Assembly (NCBI RefSeq): GCF_014773385.1
Contig: NZ_JACXAI010000005.1
Location: 1 to 64,000 of the forward strand
Source of the DNA: Metabacillus arenae
GTDB taxonomy: Bacteria > Bacillota > Bacilli > Bacillales > Bacillaceae
Length of the DNA: 64,000 nt
Direction of reading: 5' to 3'
This document shows, one piece after another, positions 30,755-40,581 of the stretch (within the stretch, counting starts at the first letter, position 1; every line of letters starts with the position of its first letter). Made by a program: the position numbers and the translations under genes. The notes beneath the pieces were generated by a model. The model ran no database searches and was not told the origin of the DNA. It was given only the letters and a program-made list of their open reading frames with translations.

Positions 30755-31204
30755 ATGAAAAAATTGATTATGGTCTTTTCGATTTTCTCAGTATTCTTTT
30801 TAGGCGGTTGTTCTTTTCTTAATGAAGTTAATAACTCTTTGGACTATGCGACGAATGCGACTGATTATGTGAATGAAGTGAAACAGTTTTCAGAGGAGAT
30901 CCCAACCTTAGCTGAGCAGGCTGTAACTGATTCTGAAGCAAGAGTAACACTTGAAGAGGAATTAACTCAAATGAAAGCAGATATTCAAGAGTTTAATGAA
31001 TTAGAGCCGCCTGGTGTGGCTGAAGATATCCATCAAAGTATTGTTGGTCATAATGAAACATTAGAAAAAGGGATCGACAAATACCTTACACATGTTGAAA
31101 ACGGGGAAGTCGATTTGAAATTCCTTGAAGAAAGTGAAATTTTCGCTACGGCAAATGAAATTACGGAATTATTAGATGCGATTAATAAATTGAGCGGGGA
31201 ATAA
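30755..31204 (+). CDS. Small lipoprotein, DUF6376-like
   Basis: 149 residues: signal peptide, lipobox GGC (Cys near residue 19), then an all-helical acidic mature part (long amphipathic helices such as TDYVNEVKQFSEEIPTLAEQA and EELTQMKADIQEFNEL). I recognise it only as a Bacillaceae lipoprotein of unknown function, similar to DUF6376 members. GAGGAG seven bases ahead selects ATG 30755 over an ATG 15 bases upstream. Position behind a Mn2+ riboswitch suggests a metal link, but no metal site is visible. Confidence 0.72.
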   Translation: MKKLIMVFSIFSVFFLGGCSFLNEVNNSLDYATNATDYVNEVKQFSEEIPTLAEQAVTDSEARVTLEEELTQMKADIQEFNELEPPGVAEDIHQSIVGHNETLEKGIDKYLTHVENGEVDLKFLEESEIFATANEITELLDAINKLSGE

Positions 31205-31232
31205 CGAGGTGCAAACAACGCACTTTTTAATC

Positions 31233-31263
31233 AATAAGCCTAGTTTAACCGGGCTTATTTTTT
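31233..31263 (+). terminator. Intrinsic terminator of the lipoprotein gene
   Basis: AATAAGCC pairs with GGCTTATT across a 10-11-base loop, then TTTTT. Confidence 0.85.
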
Positions 31264-31645
31264 ATGATTAAAAATTGGGCAATAACTTTTGAATCTGAAA
31301 GATTTCTATAGCTACTCCCTCCTATTTGAAGGATTTTCCATCCCCTTCATTTTTAATTCTCATCTCCTTGTGTTGGATTGACACATTCATTCCAAGTTCA
31401 TATTTGTTACATAATCGAAATTGATTTTTGAGGAGCTGAAAATCCTATTTTATAGATTATATAAAATTAAAGATAATTTTTTAACAATTATTGAAAACAT
31501 GTACCAATTTTTCACTTTTTCCAGTAAAATGTTACTTGGAAAATGAGAAGTTTAACCCGTTATTACCCAGGGTATTATTAACTATTATTTTCTAAATAAT
31601 TCCTTACATAGAAAATAATAAAAATTATTGAAAGGTTGGATGTAA
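31264..31645. other. Intergenic region upstream of RDD gene
   Basis: About 380 AT-rich bases. No gene or clear promoter is visible, apart from AAAGG shortly before the RDD start. Confidence 0.5.
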
Positions 31646-32104
31646 GTGAACGATCAGAAGAAAGCAGGTTTTTGGATTAGGCTGGTGGCTTTTGCCATTG
31701 ATTCTGTCATGCTGGGGTTGATATTTATTATCCCAAGTATGCTGTTAATGACAACCGGAAATCCAGAATTCAACACGATTGTAAGAGCTTTTCTTTATCT
31801 AATCATTGCTGTTGGGTCGATTTTTTATTTTGGGATGATGCCAGCTTCAAAGCATCAAGGAACATTGGGTAAGCGTATTATGGGTTTGAAAATCGTTGAT
31901 GAAAATGGAAACAGAGTAAAGGCGGGGAAATCGTGGCTGCGTTATATAGGATATATTCCAAGCGGTATTTTATATATAGGTTTTATTATGATTGCTTTTA
32001 CAGACGGGAAAAGGGGACTTCATGATATGATCGCGAACACGTATGTAGTTAAGGCTGCAGCTGATTCTGCTGTAGAACCAAATTCTCATGGTGTTAAAGC
32101 TTAA
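31646..32104 (+). CDS. RDD family membrane protein
   Basis: 152 residues with an N-terminal FWIRLVAFAIDS motif carrying the Arg and Asp typical of RDD proteins, three or four membrane segments (about 10-32, 43-62, 100-120) and the GTLGKRIMGLKIVD motif with KRGLHDMIANTYVV near the C-terminus. Family members are thought to be transporters, some for Na+/H+ exchange, but most are uncharacterised. Starts with GTG. Its terminator is shared with argS. Confidence 0.82.
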   Translation: MNDQKKAGFWIRLVAFAIDSVMLGLIFIIPSMLLMTTGNPEFNTIVRAFLYLIIAVGSIFYFGMMPASKHQGTLGKRIMGLKIVDENGNRVKAGKSWLRYIGYIPSGILYIGFIMIAFTDGKRGLHDMIANTYVVKAAADSAVEPNSHGVKA

Positions 32105-32132
32105 ATTTCGCAATGATATATAATTATTCTAA

Positions 32133-32164
32133 AACAAGGCTGTCGAATCATCGACAGCCTTGTT
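32133..32164. terminator. Bidirectional terminator between RDD gene and argS
   Basis: AACAAGGCTGTCGA pairs perfectly with TCGACAGCCTTGTT around ATCA; T-rich on the argS (minus) exit side. Confidence 0.85.
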
Positions 32165-32167
32165 CTG

Positions 32168-33838
32168 TTACATTTTTTCAGGAGCAGAAACTCCAATTAG
32201 GTCGAGAGCATTATTGAGCGTAATTTGTGTTGCTTTCATTAAGCCGAGACGAGCGCGGCTTTTTTCTTCATTATCAGGATCAAGAACCTTTTCAGCGTTG
32301 TAAAAGCTGTGAAGAGTAGAAGAAAGATCGAAAATATAATTAGTGATACGGTGTGGGATCCTTTTTTGAGCAGCTTCCGTAACAGCTACCGGGAATTCAC
32401 CGAGTTTTTTCAAAAGATCCACTGCTTTTTCAGATGTAATCTCATCTAGCTTTAATTCCCCTTCATACGAGAGACCCTTTTCTTCTCCTTGACGGAGCAT
32501 GCTGCAAATTCGGGCATGAGCATATTGAGCGTAGTAAACAGGGTTATCATTTGACTGTGATACAGCTAAATCAAGGTCAAAGTCCATATGTGTATCCGCA
32601 CTGCGCATCGCGAAAAAATAGCGAACGGCATCCAAGCCGACCTCATCCATGAGATCACGCATAGTAACGGCTTTTCCGGTACGCTTGCTCATCTTCATTT
32701 TTTCACCATTTTTATAAAGGTGCACAAGCTGAATAATTTCGACTTCCAGCGTGTTTTTTTCATAGCCCAGTGCTTCAATGGCTGCCTTCATTCGCGGAAT
32801 ATAACCGTGATGATCAGCCCCCCATATATTTATAAGTTTTGTAAAGCCGCGGTCTAATTTATCCTTATGATAAGCAATATCAGGTGTTAAATACGTGTAA
32901 GTACCATCATTTTTTATTAATACACGGTCTTTGTCATCCCCAAAATCAGTAGAACGGAACCATGTTGCTTCATCCTGCTCATAAATATGACCTTTTTCAC
33001 GAAGTGTTTCAAGCGCTTCATCAATTTTGCCATTATGATAGAGAGATGTTTCCGAATACCAAACATCAAAAGCAACACGGAACTCTTCCAGGTCATTGCG
33101 GAGTTTGTCCATTTCGAATTTCAGTCCATATTCACGGAAAAAGGATAGCCGCTCCTCACGGGTTTCATTTGCAAAGCGGTCTCCAAATTCATCGGCTAAT
33201 TTTTTCCCTATTTGAATAATATCTGCGCCATGATAACCGTCCTCAGGCATTTGTACGTCCTGCCCCAATGCTTGAAGATAACGGGCTTCCACGGATAAGG
33301 ACAGATTGTTAATCTGGTTTCCGGCATCATTAATATAATATTCACGGCTTACATCATAGCCTGCTTTTGATAGAATGTTGCATAAAGAATCTCCTACAGC
33401 TGCTCCTCTTGCATGTCCTAAATGAAGAGTACCTGTCGGATTGGCGGAAACAAACTCAACCTGAAGTTTCTCGTTGTTGCCTGTATTTGTCTCACCATAC
33501 TTATCATCTGCTTCTAATATAGAAGGAATCAAATCCGTTAAGTAGATGTTATTCATATAAAAATTAATAAAGCCCGGCCCTGCAATGTCAATCTTTTCAA
33601 TAGAAGCTTTTCCTTTATCAAATGCTGCAACTAATTCCTCAGCAATCACTCTTGGCGCTTTTTTTGCGATTCGTGCCAGCTGCATTGCCATGTTAGTTGA
33701 ATAATCCCCATGTGATTTATCTTTAGGAAGTTCTAATAAAACCAATGGGATTTGTGACTCTTCTGCCAAACCGGCTTTTATGACTGCTGCTTTAATTTCG
33801 TCTTTTAAACGTTCCTTCACTTGCTCGACGATATTCAT
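32168..33838 (-). CDS. argS: Arginyl-tRNA synthetase
   Basis: Charges tRNA-Arg. The 556 residues include the N-terminal Arg-tRNA-synt additional domain, the HIGH variant HLGHARG (after NPTGTLH), the KMSKR signature ([12 protein letters not shown]) and the DALR anticodon-binding C-terminal domain. Its start overlaps the ywiB stop by four bases (ATGA), showing translational coupling. Confidence 0.97.
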   Translation of the reverse strand: MNIVEQVKERLKDEIKAAVIKAGLAEESQIPLVLLELPKDKSHGDYSTNMAMQLARIAKKAPRVIAEELVAAFDKGKASIEKIDIAGPGFINFYMNNIYLTDLIPSILEADDKYGETNTGNNEKLQVEFVSANPTGTLHLGHARGAAVGDSLCNILSKAGYDVSREYYINDAGNQINNLSLSVEARYLQALGQDVQMPEDGYHGADIIQIGKKLADEFGDRFANETREERLSFFREYGLKFEMDKLRNDLEEFRVAFDVWYSETSLYHNGKIDEALETLREKGHIYEQDEATWFRSTDFGDDKDRVLIKNDGTYTYLTPDIAYHKDKLDRGFTKLINIWGADHHGYIPRMKAAIEALGYEKNTLEVEIIQLVHLYKNGEKMKMSKRTGKAVTMRDLMDEVGLDAVRYFFAMRSADTHMDFDLDLAVSQSNDNPVYYAQYAHARICSMLRQGEEKGLSYEGELKLDEITSEKAVDLLKKLGEFPVAVTEAAQKRIPHRITNYIFDLSSTLHSFYNAEKVLDPDNEEKSRARLGLMKATQITLNNALDLIGVSAPEKM

Positions 33839-34275
33839 TGCATGTCCTCCTTGTATTGAATCGTTAATGTATGCAAATGCTTTTGATTTTCCCCAACTTG
33901 AAGAGAATAGTGAACAACTACAAAGCCGTCCACCCTTTGCGTGTTTGCTGTCCTGATGATTTTGTCTGTATTTGTCGTAAGATTTAGCTGCCCAAATTGA
34001 GTTTCGTAGTGAGTAAAGGTGTCTATATCCTCAATAAATCTTTGTTTCATTGAGACCGCCCCAGATCTCATAATATAAATTTCTTCATCTTGAATTTTGA
34101 CTATAGTCTTCACCTTTCCATAGTCATGCTCCTCAAAATAGATAAGGTAAGAAGCTTGCTCTTTTATGTAGAATTCACCGTTTGTATAAAATTCAATTAT
34201 TTCTTGATCAGAACCATCTTCTATCTTGGTATTCACATATATCTTTACTGGTGTCTTCTCCACTTTTAGACACAT
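33835..34275 (-). CDS. ywiB: DUF1934 beta-barrel protein YwiB
   Basis: 146 residues of mostly beta structure, related to calycin-like DUF1934 proteins. B. subtilis ywiB is also fused by overlap to argS. Conserved segments are [16 protein letters not shown] and [13 protein letters not shown]. The role is unknown. The ATG at 34275 lies directly on its AAAGG ribosome binding site; a GTG four codons inside may be the real start. Confidence 0.82.
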   Translation of the reverse strand: MCLKVEKTPVKIYVNTKIEDGSDQEIIEFYTNGEFYIKEQASYLIYFEEHDYGKVKTIVKIQDEEIYIMRSGAVSMKQRFIEDIDTFTHYETQFGQLNLTTNTDKIIRTANTQRVDGFVVVHYSLQVGENQKHLHTLTIQYKEDMQ

Positions 34276-34335
34276 CCTTTATTACTGTTCCATATAACTT
34301 CAATAGTATAATGATTTCTGCTCAAAAATTCAATA

Positions 34336-34384
34336 GGGGGGCCAGGCACCAAATTGTAAATTTGGTGCCTGGCCCCCCTTTTTT
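34336..34384. repeat. GGTGCC palindrome with G/C clamp
   Basis: GGGGGGCCAGGCACCAAAT pairs perfectly with ATTTGGTGCCTGGCCCCCC around a short loop; T-run on the plus side. It ends five bases before the speB stop codon. Confidence 0.9.
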
Positions 34385-34388
34385 ATAG

Positions 34389-35270
34389 TTACTTACTTTT
34401 ATTCACCCAGCCTAAAATCATTTCACGAAGGAGCTTGCTTGCTGTATTGGCAGTTTGTTCAGAGTGATCATAGATAGGGGCTACTTCGACTAAGTCTGCT
34501 CCTACTACATTTACATCAGAACCAGCAATAGCATGGATGGCCCCTAGTAATTCTTTTGAAGTGATTCCCCCTGCGTCAACTGTCCCCGTTCCAGGGGCAC
34601 AGGAAGGATCAAGGACATCGATGTCGATAGTTACATAAACCGGTCTCCCTGCTAATGTTGGTAAAATACCTTTTAAGGGCTCTAATACTTCAAATTTCGA
34701 AATATGCATTCCAGCTTCTTTTGCCCATTGAAATTCTTCCTTCATTCCTGAACGAATTCCGAATGAATAGACATTTCCAGGACCGATTAATTCTGCTGCC
34801 TTACGGATTGGTGTAGAGTGTGAAAGTGGCTCTCCTTCGTACTCTTCACGCAAATCTGTATGGGCATCCATATGAATGATGGCTAAATCAGGGTATTTTT
34901 TATACATCGCTTTTATGACAGGCCAAGTAACTAGATGCTCTCCACCCATACCTAAAGGAAACTTGTCTGCTTTGAGCACTTGATTGACAAAATCCTCAAT
35001 CATATCAAGGCTGCGCTGTGGGTTTCCAAACGGCAATGGAATATCTCCAGCATCGAAATACTTTACCTCTGCCAGCTCACGGTCAAGGTATGCACTATAC
35101 TCTTCAAGACCTATCGATACTTCACGGATTCTAGTAGGGCCAAATCTGGAGCCGGGCCTGTAGCTTACCGTCCAATCCATCGGCATCCCGTACAGCACAG
35201 CTTCACTGTCTTCAAATGTCGAATGGCTTTTAATAAACACGTTTCCTGAATATGCTTCATCAAAGCGCAT
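34389..35270 (-). CDS. speB: Agmatinase
   Basis: Hydrolyses agmatine to putrescine and urea. The 293 residues have the binuclear manganese motifs of the arginase family: GGEHLVTWP, DAHTDLR and DIDVLDPS, followed by APGTGTVDAGG. An ATG six codons upstream is possible, but GGAGGG six bases before ATG 35270 and the B. subtilis N-terminus (MRFDEAYSG) favour this start. Operon with speE, 19 bases downstream of it. Confidence 0.95.
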   Translation of the reverse strand: MRFDEAYSGNVFIKSHSTFEDSEAVLYGMPMDWTVSYRPGSRFGPTRIREVSIGLEEYSAYLDRELAEVKYFDAGDIPLPFGNPQRSLDMIEDFVNQVLKADKFPLGMGGEHLVTWPVIKAMYKKYPDLAIIHMDAHTDLREEYEGEPLSHSTPIRKAAELIGPGNVYSFGIRSGMKEEFQWAKEAGMHISKFEVLEPLKGILPTLAGRPVYVTIDIDVLDPSCAPGTGTVDAGGITSKELLGAIHAIAGSDVNVVGADLVEVAPIYDHSEQTANTASKLLREMILGWVNKSK

Positions 35271-35289
35271 ACGAATCCCTCCGCTCACC

Positions 35290-36120
35290 CTATTTTGTTA
35301 AGTCGGCGACAAACTTAGGAAGTACAAATGCCGCATTGTGGATTTCTTTTGTATAATATTTAGTATCTATCTCATAAAACCGCTCTTCCCTTACCTCTAA
35401 AGGATCATGCTTTTTGGAGCCGATTGTGAATGTCCATAATCCGCTTGGATAAGTAGGGATATTCGCAATGTATAATTTGGTAATCGGGAAAATTTCTCTT
35501 ACATCACGTTGAACATTGCGGATTAAATCCGGTGTAAACCATGGGTTGTCTGATTGAGCAACAAAAATTCCATCTTCTTTTAATGCATTGGAAATTCCAG
35601 CATAGAATCCTTTTGTAAATAGGTTAACAGCAGGCCCAACTGGCTCTGTTGAATCAACCATGATTACATCATAGATGTTTTCGCTTTCTGCAATATGCAT
35701 AAAGCCGTCTCCCACATTTACTTCCACACGCGGATCGTCAAGCTTTCCTGCGATTTCAGGAAGATACTTTTTAGAGTATTCGATTACTTTCCCATCAATA
35801 TCAACAAGTGTGGCTTTTTTGACGCTATGGTGCTTTAGCACCTCACGGATAACGCCTCCGTCCCCGCCGCCAACAACTAGTACATTTTCCGGGTTTGGAT
35901 GAGTAAATAAAGGAACATGTGCTACCATTTCGTGGTAAACAAACTCATCCTTTTCTGATGTCATGACCATGCCGTCAAGGAATAACATGTTGCCAAACTC
36001 TTCTGTTTCGACCATTTCAAGCTTTTGAAAGTCAGTTTGTTCTGTATGTAAAGTTTCCTTGATTTTTAACGTAATTCCGAAATTCTTTGTTTGCTTCTCT
36101 GTATACCAAAGTCCGCTCAT
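35290..36120 (-). CDS. speE: Spermidine synthase
   Basis: Aminopropyl transfer from decarboxylated SAM to putrescine. The 276 residues contain the Rossmann motif [14 protein letters not shown], the substrate loop DSTEPVGPA and the N-terminal beta-barrel with FGNMLFLDG. First gene of speE-speB, which supplies putrescine and then uses it. Confidence 0.97.
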   Translation of the reverse strand: MSGLWYTEKQTKNFGITLKIKETLHTEQTDFQKLEMVETEEFGNMLFLDGMVMTSEKDEFVYHEMVAHVPLFTHPNPENVLVVGGGDGGVIREVLKHHSVKKATLVDIDGKVIEYSKKYLPEIAGKLDDPRVEVNVGDGFMHIAESENIYDVIMVDSTEPVGPAVNLFTKGFYAGISNALKEDGIFVAQSDNPWFTPDLIRNVQRDVREIFPITKLYIANIPTYPSGLWTFTIGSKKHDPLEVREERFYEIDTKYYTKEIHNAAFVLPKFVADLTK

Positions 36121-36215
36121 AGTAATCTTCCTTTCCTAATAAAAGATCTCTAATTAATCTACCCTTATAAAAATAATAAAACACGACAAATTTAGAGTTT
36201 CTTTTTAACAAAAAA

Positions 36216-36244
36216 AGTATAGTGGAAACAAGGTTAAATGTAAA
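36216..36244 (-). promoter_or_regulatory. Sigma-A promoter of speE-speB
   Basis: TTTACA (36239-36244), 17 bases, TATACT (36216-36221) on the minus strand, about 95 bases upstream of the speE start. Confidence 0.8.
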
Positions 36245-36339
36245 GAAAACTTGTGATGCAGCAAAGACTATTTTTCAAATCTCCTAATCTTGTTTTTATA
36301 GGTTTAAATTCGATCTTTTTAACCAATAATGGTAAGAAA

Positions 36340-36630
36340 AGCGAAAGCACCCGTTTAGCGCCGTAAGAGCTGGACTGGGCCGTGAAACTTCCATCAGTTG
36401 GGCTTTACTGATAGTTAGTGGAAACGACAAGGTCCCTTGAACCAATCGGATTTTTACGAGCAGTTAGTTTTTACTTACTGCCTGTTAAAAGGGATAAAGG
36501 AAACACGAAGAGCGATAGCGAGTCGATGTTAACTTAGGAAGTTCACTAGTCGTTGGATGCTGGCCGACAAAAACGTCCCGGCCTTATGCCTGCCGTCACT
36601 AGGAAGTCATGTCCGCCTGCGCTGGACAAC
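36340..36630. repeat. GC-rich dispersed intergenic element (copy at speE/pbpG)
   Basis: A non-coding stretch noticeably richer in G and C than its flanks. Its end (about 36555-36625: CGTCCCGGCCTTATGCCTGC, then GTCCGCCTGCGCTGGAC) matches, in inverted orientation, 55030-55090. The beginning (GAAAAGCGAAAGCACCCG) has the form of common Bacillaceae intergenic repeats. The rest of 36121-36721 holds only the speE promoter and the pbpG ribosome binding site. Confidence 0.7.
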
Positions 36631-36721
36631 GATCACTCAATTTAATTTACAAAGTTTATTTTTTAATAAATTGAAACTTTCTTGTTTGATAAAAAGACTG
36701 GCTAAAAGGAGGTGCTTCTAA

Positions 36722-38803
36722 ATGGAAATCATGACACCCAAGCGGCTAAGAATGACCATTAAAACAATTCGGGCTATCATTTTTATTAGTATTATATTAG
36801 GATTATTTCTTTCAACAATTATTGTGAGTATTTTATTATATGCAAAAGCTCAAGGACCTCCTTCTCTTTCAGTACCACAATCGACTGTGGTGTTTGCGGG
36901 CGATGGGAGTATTTTAGGGGAGACACATCATGGCCAGAAACGATTTTGGGTTGATCTTCATGACATTTCCCCTCACGTTCTGAACGCAACCATCGCAATC
37001 GAAGATAAAAGCTTTTACGAACACCATGGGTTTGATTACAAACGAATTGTCGGTGCGGCAATTGCGGACCTGAAGGCAATGGCAAAGGTTCAAGGGGCAA
37101 GCACGATCACACAGCAATATGCACGAAATTTGTTTTTAGAGCATGATAAAACATGGAAAAGAAAAATTCAGGAGGCTTTATATACGATTCGGCTGGAAAT
37201 GAGTTATTCGAAGGAAGATATTTTAGAAGGCTATTTAAATACAATTTATTATGGACATGGCGCGTATGGGATCGAAGCAGCATCAGACTATTATTTTGGC
37301 AAAGAGGCAAAAGATTTAACATTAAGTGAAGCTTCCTTGCTTGCAGCCATTCCGAAGGGTCCAAGTTTTTATTCGCCAAAGATCCATTTAGAAAATGCTA
37401 AATCAAGACAAAAGCTCATTCTAAATGAAATGGTGCAGCACGGGTATTTATCGAAAAAAGCGGCTGCGGCGGCTTATGAAGAACCTTTATCTATAAAGGA
37501 TAGCTCTTCTAAAGAGAATGTAAAAATGGCTGCTGCTCCATACTTTTATGATGCTGTCTTACAGGACGCAACAAAAAAACTGAATGTAACAGAGCAGGAA
37601 ATGGAAACACTTGGTTTGCGAATTCATACAACCATTGATCCTAAGCTGCAGGAGCTTGCTGAAAATAGAGTAAAGCAAACGATTTCTGACAAATCTGAAA
37701 TACAAGCAAGCTTTGTCGCAGCAGATCCTAAAACCGGGTATATTAAAGCACTTGTGGGCGGAAGAAACTACAAGGAAAGCCCTTTCAACAGAGCGACACA
37801 AGCAGAAAGACAGCCTGGCTCTACGATGAAGCCTTTTCTCTATTATGCGGCAGTTAAAAGCGGGATGAGTCCATCAACTCCGATGAGAAGCGAGCCAACA
37901 ACCTTTACTTTTAATGATGGAGAGTCGACCTATAAGCCAAGCAACTTTAATAACTATTATGCGAATGACTCGATTACCCTTGCCCAGGCCATTGCTATGT
38001 CAGATAATGTTTACGCGGTAAAAACCCATTTATTTCTGGGCATGCAGGAGCTTATCGATACTTCCAAAGAATTTGGAATCACAAGCAAATTAGCTAAAGT
38101 ACCTTCATTAGCCCTTGGAACAGCACCTGTGAAGCTTTATGAGATGGTGAATGCCTATGGAATTTTGGCAAACGGTGGTAAACAAATTGAGCCCACTTTT
38201 ATAACAAAAATTGAGGATTCAGACGGAAACACTTTATACGAGCACCCTAAAGAAGCTGAGCAAATCCTAGATAATGAAGCTGCCTTTGTAACAACACACT
38301 TAATGACCGGGATGTTTGATAAAAAGCTTAACGGTTATACAACGGTAACAGGGCAAACCATTGCAGATAGCCTCACAAGAAAATATGCAGGGAAATCTGG
38401 AACAACCGAAACAGACAGCTGGATGATCGGATATTCACCTCAGCTGGTAGCTGGTGTATGGACAGGATATGATAAAGGGAAAACCATTGATGTTGTAGCT
38501 GAAAAATCTTATGCAAAAAACATTTGGGCATCCTTTATGGAAGAGGCTCTTGAGGATGAACCAGCCAAATCATTTAAGCCGCCAAAAGGGGTAGTCGGGA
38601 TCTATATCAACCCGGAGACAGGCAAGCTTGCAACGAAAGATTGCCCTGTCAGGCACTATGCCTATTATGTAGCGGGTACAGAACCAACAGAATATTGTAC
38701 AGATCACTTAGACTCTGATGAAAACGATTCAGACAAGGGAAATCTGAAAGATCGAAAAGATAAAGAACAAAAATGGTGGCAGCGGATTCTTCCTTGGGGG
38801 TAG
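36722..38803 (+). CDS. pbpG: Penicillin-binding protein 2D (class A PBP)
   Basis: Bifunctional peptidoglycan synthase. The 693 residues have an N-terminal membrane anchor (about 15-40), a GT51 glycosyltransferase domain (EDKSFYEHHGFD, QGASTITQQ) and a transpeptidase domain with STMK (PGSTMKPF), SDN and KSGT. B. subtilis PbpG is made in the forespore under sigma-G and works in germ-cell-wall cortex synthesis. I could not see a clean sigma-G promoter. Start chosen from AAAGGAGGTG nine bases ahead. Confidence 0.94.
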   Translation: MEIMTPKRLRMTIKTIRAIIFISIILGLFLSTIIVSILLYAKAQGPPSLSVPQSTVVFAGDGSILGETHHGQKRFWVDLHDISPHVLNATIAIEDKSFYEHHGFDYKRIVGAAIADLKAMAKVQGASTITQQYARNLFLEHDKTWKRKIQEALYTIRLEMSYSKEDILEGYLNTIYYGHGAYGIEAASDYYFGKEAKDLTLSEASLLAAIPKGPSFYSPKIHLENAKSRQKLILNEMVQHGYLSKKAAAAAYEEPLSIKDSSSKENVKMAAAPYFYDAVLQDATKKLNVTEQEMETLGLRIHTTIDPKLQELAENRVKQTISDKSEIQASFVAADPKTGYIKALVGGRNYKESPFNRATQAERQPGSTMKPFLYYAAVKSGMSPSTPMRSEPTTFTFNDGESTYKPSNFNNYYANDSITLAQAIAMSDNVYAVKTHLFLGMQELIDTSKEFGITSKLAKVPSLALGTAPVKLYEMVNAYGILANGGKQIEPTFITKIEDSDGNTLYEHPKEAEQILDNEAAFVTTHLMTGMFDKKLNGYTTVTGQTIADSLTRKYAGKSGTTETDSWMIGYSPQLVAGVWTGYDKGKTIDVVAEKSYAKNIWASFMEEALEDEPAKSFKPPKGVVGIYINPETGKLATKDCPVRHYAYYVAGTEPTEYCTDHLDSDENDSDKGNLKDRKDKEQKWWQRILPWG

Positions 38804-38824
38804 CAACGGTATATTTACACTGCA

Positions 38825-38855
38825 CGGTACCTGGTACCTCTGTTACCTGGTACCG
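38825..38855. repeat. GGTACC repeat (copy 2)
   Basis: GGTACCTGGTACC, then CTGTT, then ACCTGGTACC: two half-copies in tandem. Copy 3 at 59745-59773 has the same plan with A instead of T at the first centre. Confidence 0.85.
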
Positions 38856-38874
38856 TTGACATCGAATGTTCGAA

Positions 38875-38972
38875 TTTATCTCCGAAATCTGAAATATATC
38901 TTCGATTTTTCATTATTATCTTCGAAATGGGTTCAGTTATCTTCGAAAATTTCAATATATCGATTATCCGAC
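38875..38972. repeat. TATCTTCGAA phased repeat array (locus 1)
   Basis: TATC(T/C)(C/T)CGAA-like units begin at 38877, 38897, 38917 and 38938, that is every 20-21 bp, followed by a degenerate TATCGATTATCC. No gene lies on it. A two-unit relative with the same spacing is at 55694-55730 in reverse orientation. Confidence 0.75.
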
Positions 38973-39047
38973 AAAAAAATGGTATTTTTAACCATTTTTA
39001 TAAATCGTCCAAAAAGGGAACAACACATAAATTATAATACTATTAGT

Positions 39048-39083
39048 AAAAGACCCCGAATCACGCGTGATTCGGGGTCTTTT
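39048..39083. terminator. Bidirectional terminator between pbpG and ywhD
   Basis: AAAAGACCCCGAATCACG and CGTGATTCGGGGTCTTTT form a perfect 18-bp palindrome with A/T ends. Confidence 0.88.
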
Positions 39084-39179
39084 ATGTCCTAGTTTTACAA
39101 TTTTCAGTCTACTCATTTTAGAAAATAAGCTCAAGATTTTGACAAAACATTCACAAAAAATTCACATTTCAGACAAAAA

Positions 39180-39698
39180 TCAATTGGTGCATAAGCCTTC
39201 CTTTAGTTCATCTGCAGACCTTTCCCACATCTCTCTATCATGGTTTTGAAGGAAGCCGCGGAGAATATCCTTTGACCGGTTATCCATTGTGTCGACCATA
39301 ATTTTGCGCTTCATTGATTTGTCCATTTTATTTACATGCTCTGGCAATGATTTATAACCTCTTCTCGCTTCTCGGTTTACTGTCATGTAACATGCTGTAA
39401 CACCTGCATAATAAGGCCCTTCCTGCTTTCGATCAATCGTGACCCAAACAAGCCAATAAGGTTTTGCACCTTCTGGTACATCATCCTTGTTCGGAAGGAA
39501 TTTTATCCCCTTTTCAACAACACTTCTTGCATGCATCGCACCAATGTCAACAAACGCTTCCCCATCCTCAATATCTACGAAAACTGGTGAAATGTTATCA
39601 AGACTTAGCGCCCCTACTCCAAATCCGCCATGACCATCTGTGGGGTCATTTTTAATAATATTAAATCCTATATTCTTTTTCTTTTTTTCTTGATCCAT
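39180..39698 (-). CDS. ywhD: YwhD family protein
   Basis: 172 residues, strongly conserved in Bacillales and always next to ywhC. It begins with a lysine-rich stretch and is otherwise soluble (GFGVGALSLDNISPVFVDIEDGEAFVDIGAMHARS). No catalytic motif that I can name; function unknown. The 20-base gap from ywhC implies one operon. Confidence 0.88.
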   Translation of the reverse strand: MDQEKKKKNIGFNIIKNDPTDGHGGFGVGALSLDNISPVFVDIEDGEAFVDIGAMHARSVVEKGIKFLPNKDDVPEGAKPYWLVWVTIDRKQEGPYYAGVTACYMTVNREARRGYKSLPEHVNKMDKSMKRKIMVDTMDNRSKDILRGFLQNHDREMWERSADELKEGLCTN

Positions 39699-39718
39699 AA
39701 TCCTTTCCTCCTCCTTAC

Positions 39719-40387
39719 TTAAAGCAATGGTTGAAGAATCAAATAAAAAATATTCATTACAGTCTCTCTGCCTGAATTAAAAATCGGCTGAATAATGTAC
39801 CTATCAAGCGGGGTAATAACGATAATTAGAAACAGGATAATTCCATAACTCTCATATTGAGTCATTTTAGCACGAACGTTTCTTGGAACCAAATCTTCAA
39901 TAATCCTATAGCCATCAAGCGGAGGAAATGGCAATAGGTTAAAAAGAAATAGAATAATATTCAAATTGATGAAGATCGTAAAAAATTGCTCTACTTGGTC
40001 ACTTAAGCCAGCCTGTATCAACCCTGTATTGGCTAACAGGTAAAAAATTAGAGTAGCCAAAAACGCTAAAATCAAATTACTAACCGGACCTGCAACAGAA
40101 ACTAACACTCCAGCAATCCGGGGATTTTTAAAAAAGTACCGATTTACAGGCACCGGCCTTGCCCATCCAAAACCTGCTATGAATATGAGCAATGTACCAA
40201 AAGGATCTAAATGGGATATCGGGTTTAACGTAAGCCGCCCTTGATTTTTTGCGGTCTGATCTCCAAATTTATAAGCAACAAAAGCATGCGCAAACTCATG
40301 AGCCGTAAAAGCAAAAATCAACGTAATTACGACATACGGAATTGTCTCTAACGGAAAGGCTAAAAAATTGGCTGAAAAATTCTCCAC
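39719..40387 (-). CDS. ywhC: Site-2 protease family (M50) membrane metalloprotease YwhC
   Basis: 222-residue polytopic protein with the zinc motif HEFAH (AHEFAHAFVAYKFGD) in the second membrane helix and the distal NLLPFPPLDG metal-ligand motif, both typical of M50B proteases. The substrate is unknown. First gene of ywhC-ywhD. Confidence 0.9.
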   Translation of the reverse strand: MENFSANFLAFPLETIPYVVITLIFAFTAHEFAHAFVAYKFGDQTAKNQGRLTLNPISHLDPFGTLLIFIAGFGWARPVPVNRYFFKNPRIAGVLVSVAGPVSNLILAFLATLIFYLLANTGLIQAGLSDQVEQFFTIFINLNIILFLFNLLPFPPLDGYRIIEDLVPRNVRAKMTQYESYGIILFLIIVITPLDRYIIQPIFNSGRETVMNIFYLILQPLL

Positions 40388-40581
40388 ACTTATTCTCCTT
40401 CATCTATACATTTCTTACTTCTACAGCGGGCGCTAAGATTCTCACTTCGGGATCACAGCTAGTAAATAACCTCTTTGAAACATCCAGAAAGGTTTCACTT
40501 TATTTAATCTTTATGCAAATGATAACAACTTCAGTATACTATAAATGAAGTGAGATGACCTACCTGAAAGGAGCAAGGAAT

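Noticed and set aside
36121-36721. Possible small RNA or lost gene between speE and pbpG
   Set aside because: The content is explained by the speE promoter and a dispersed GC-rich element; no open frame or terminator-bounded transcript is visible.
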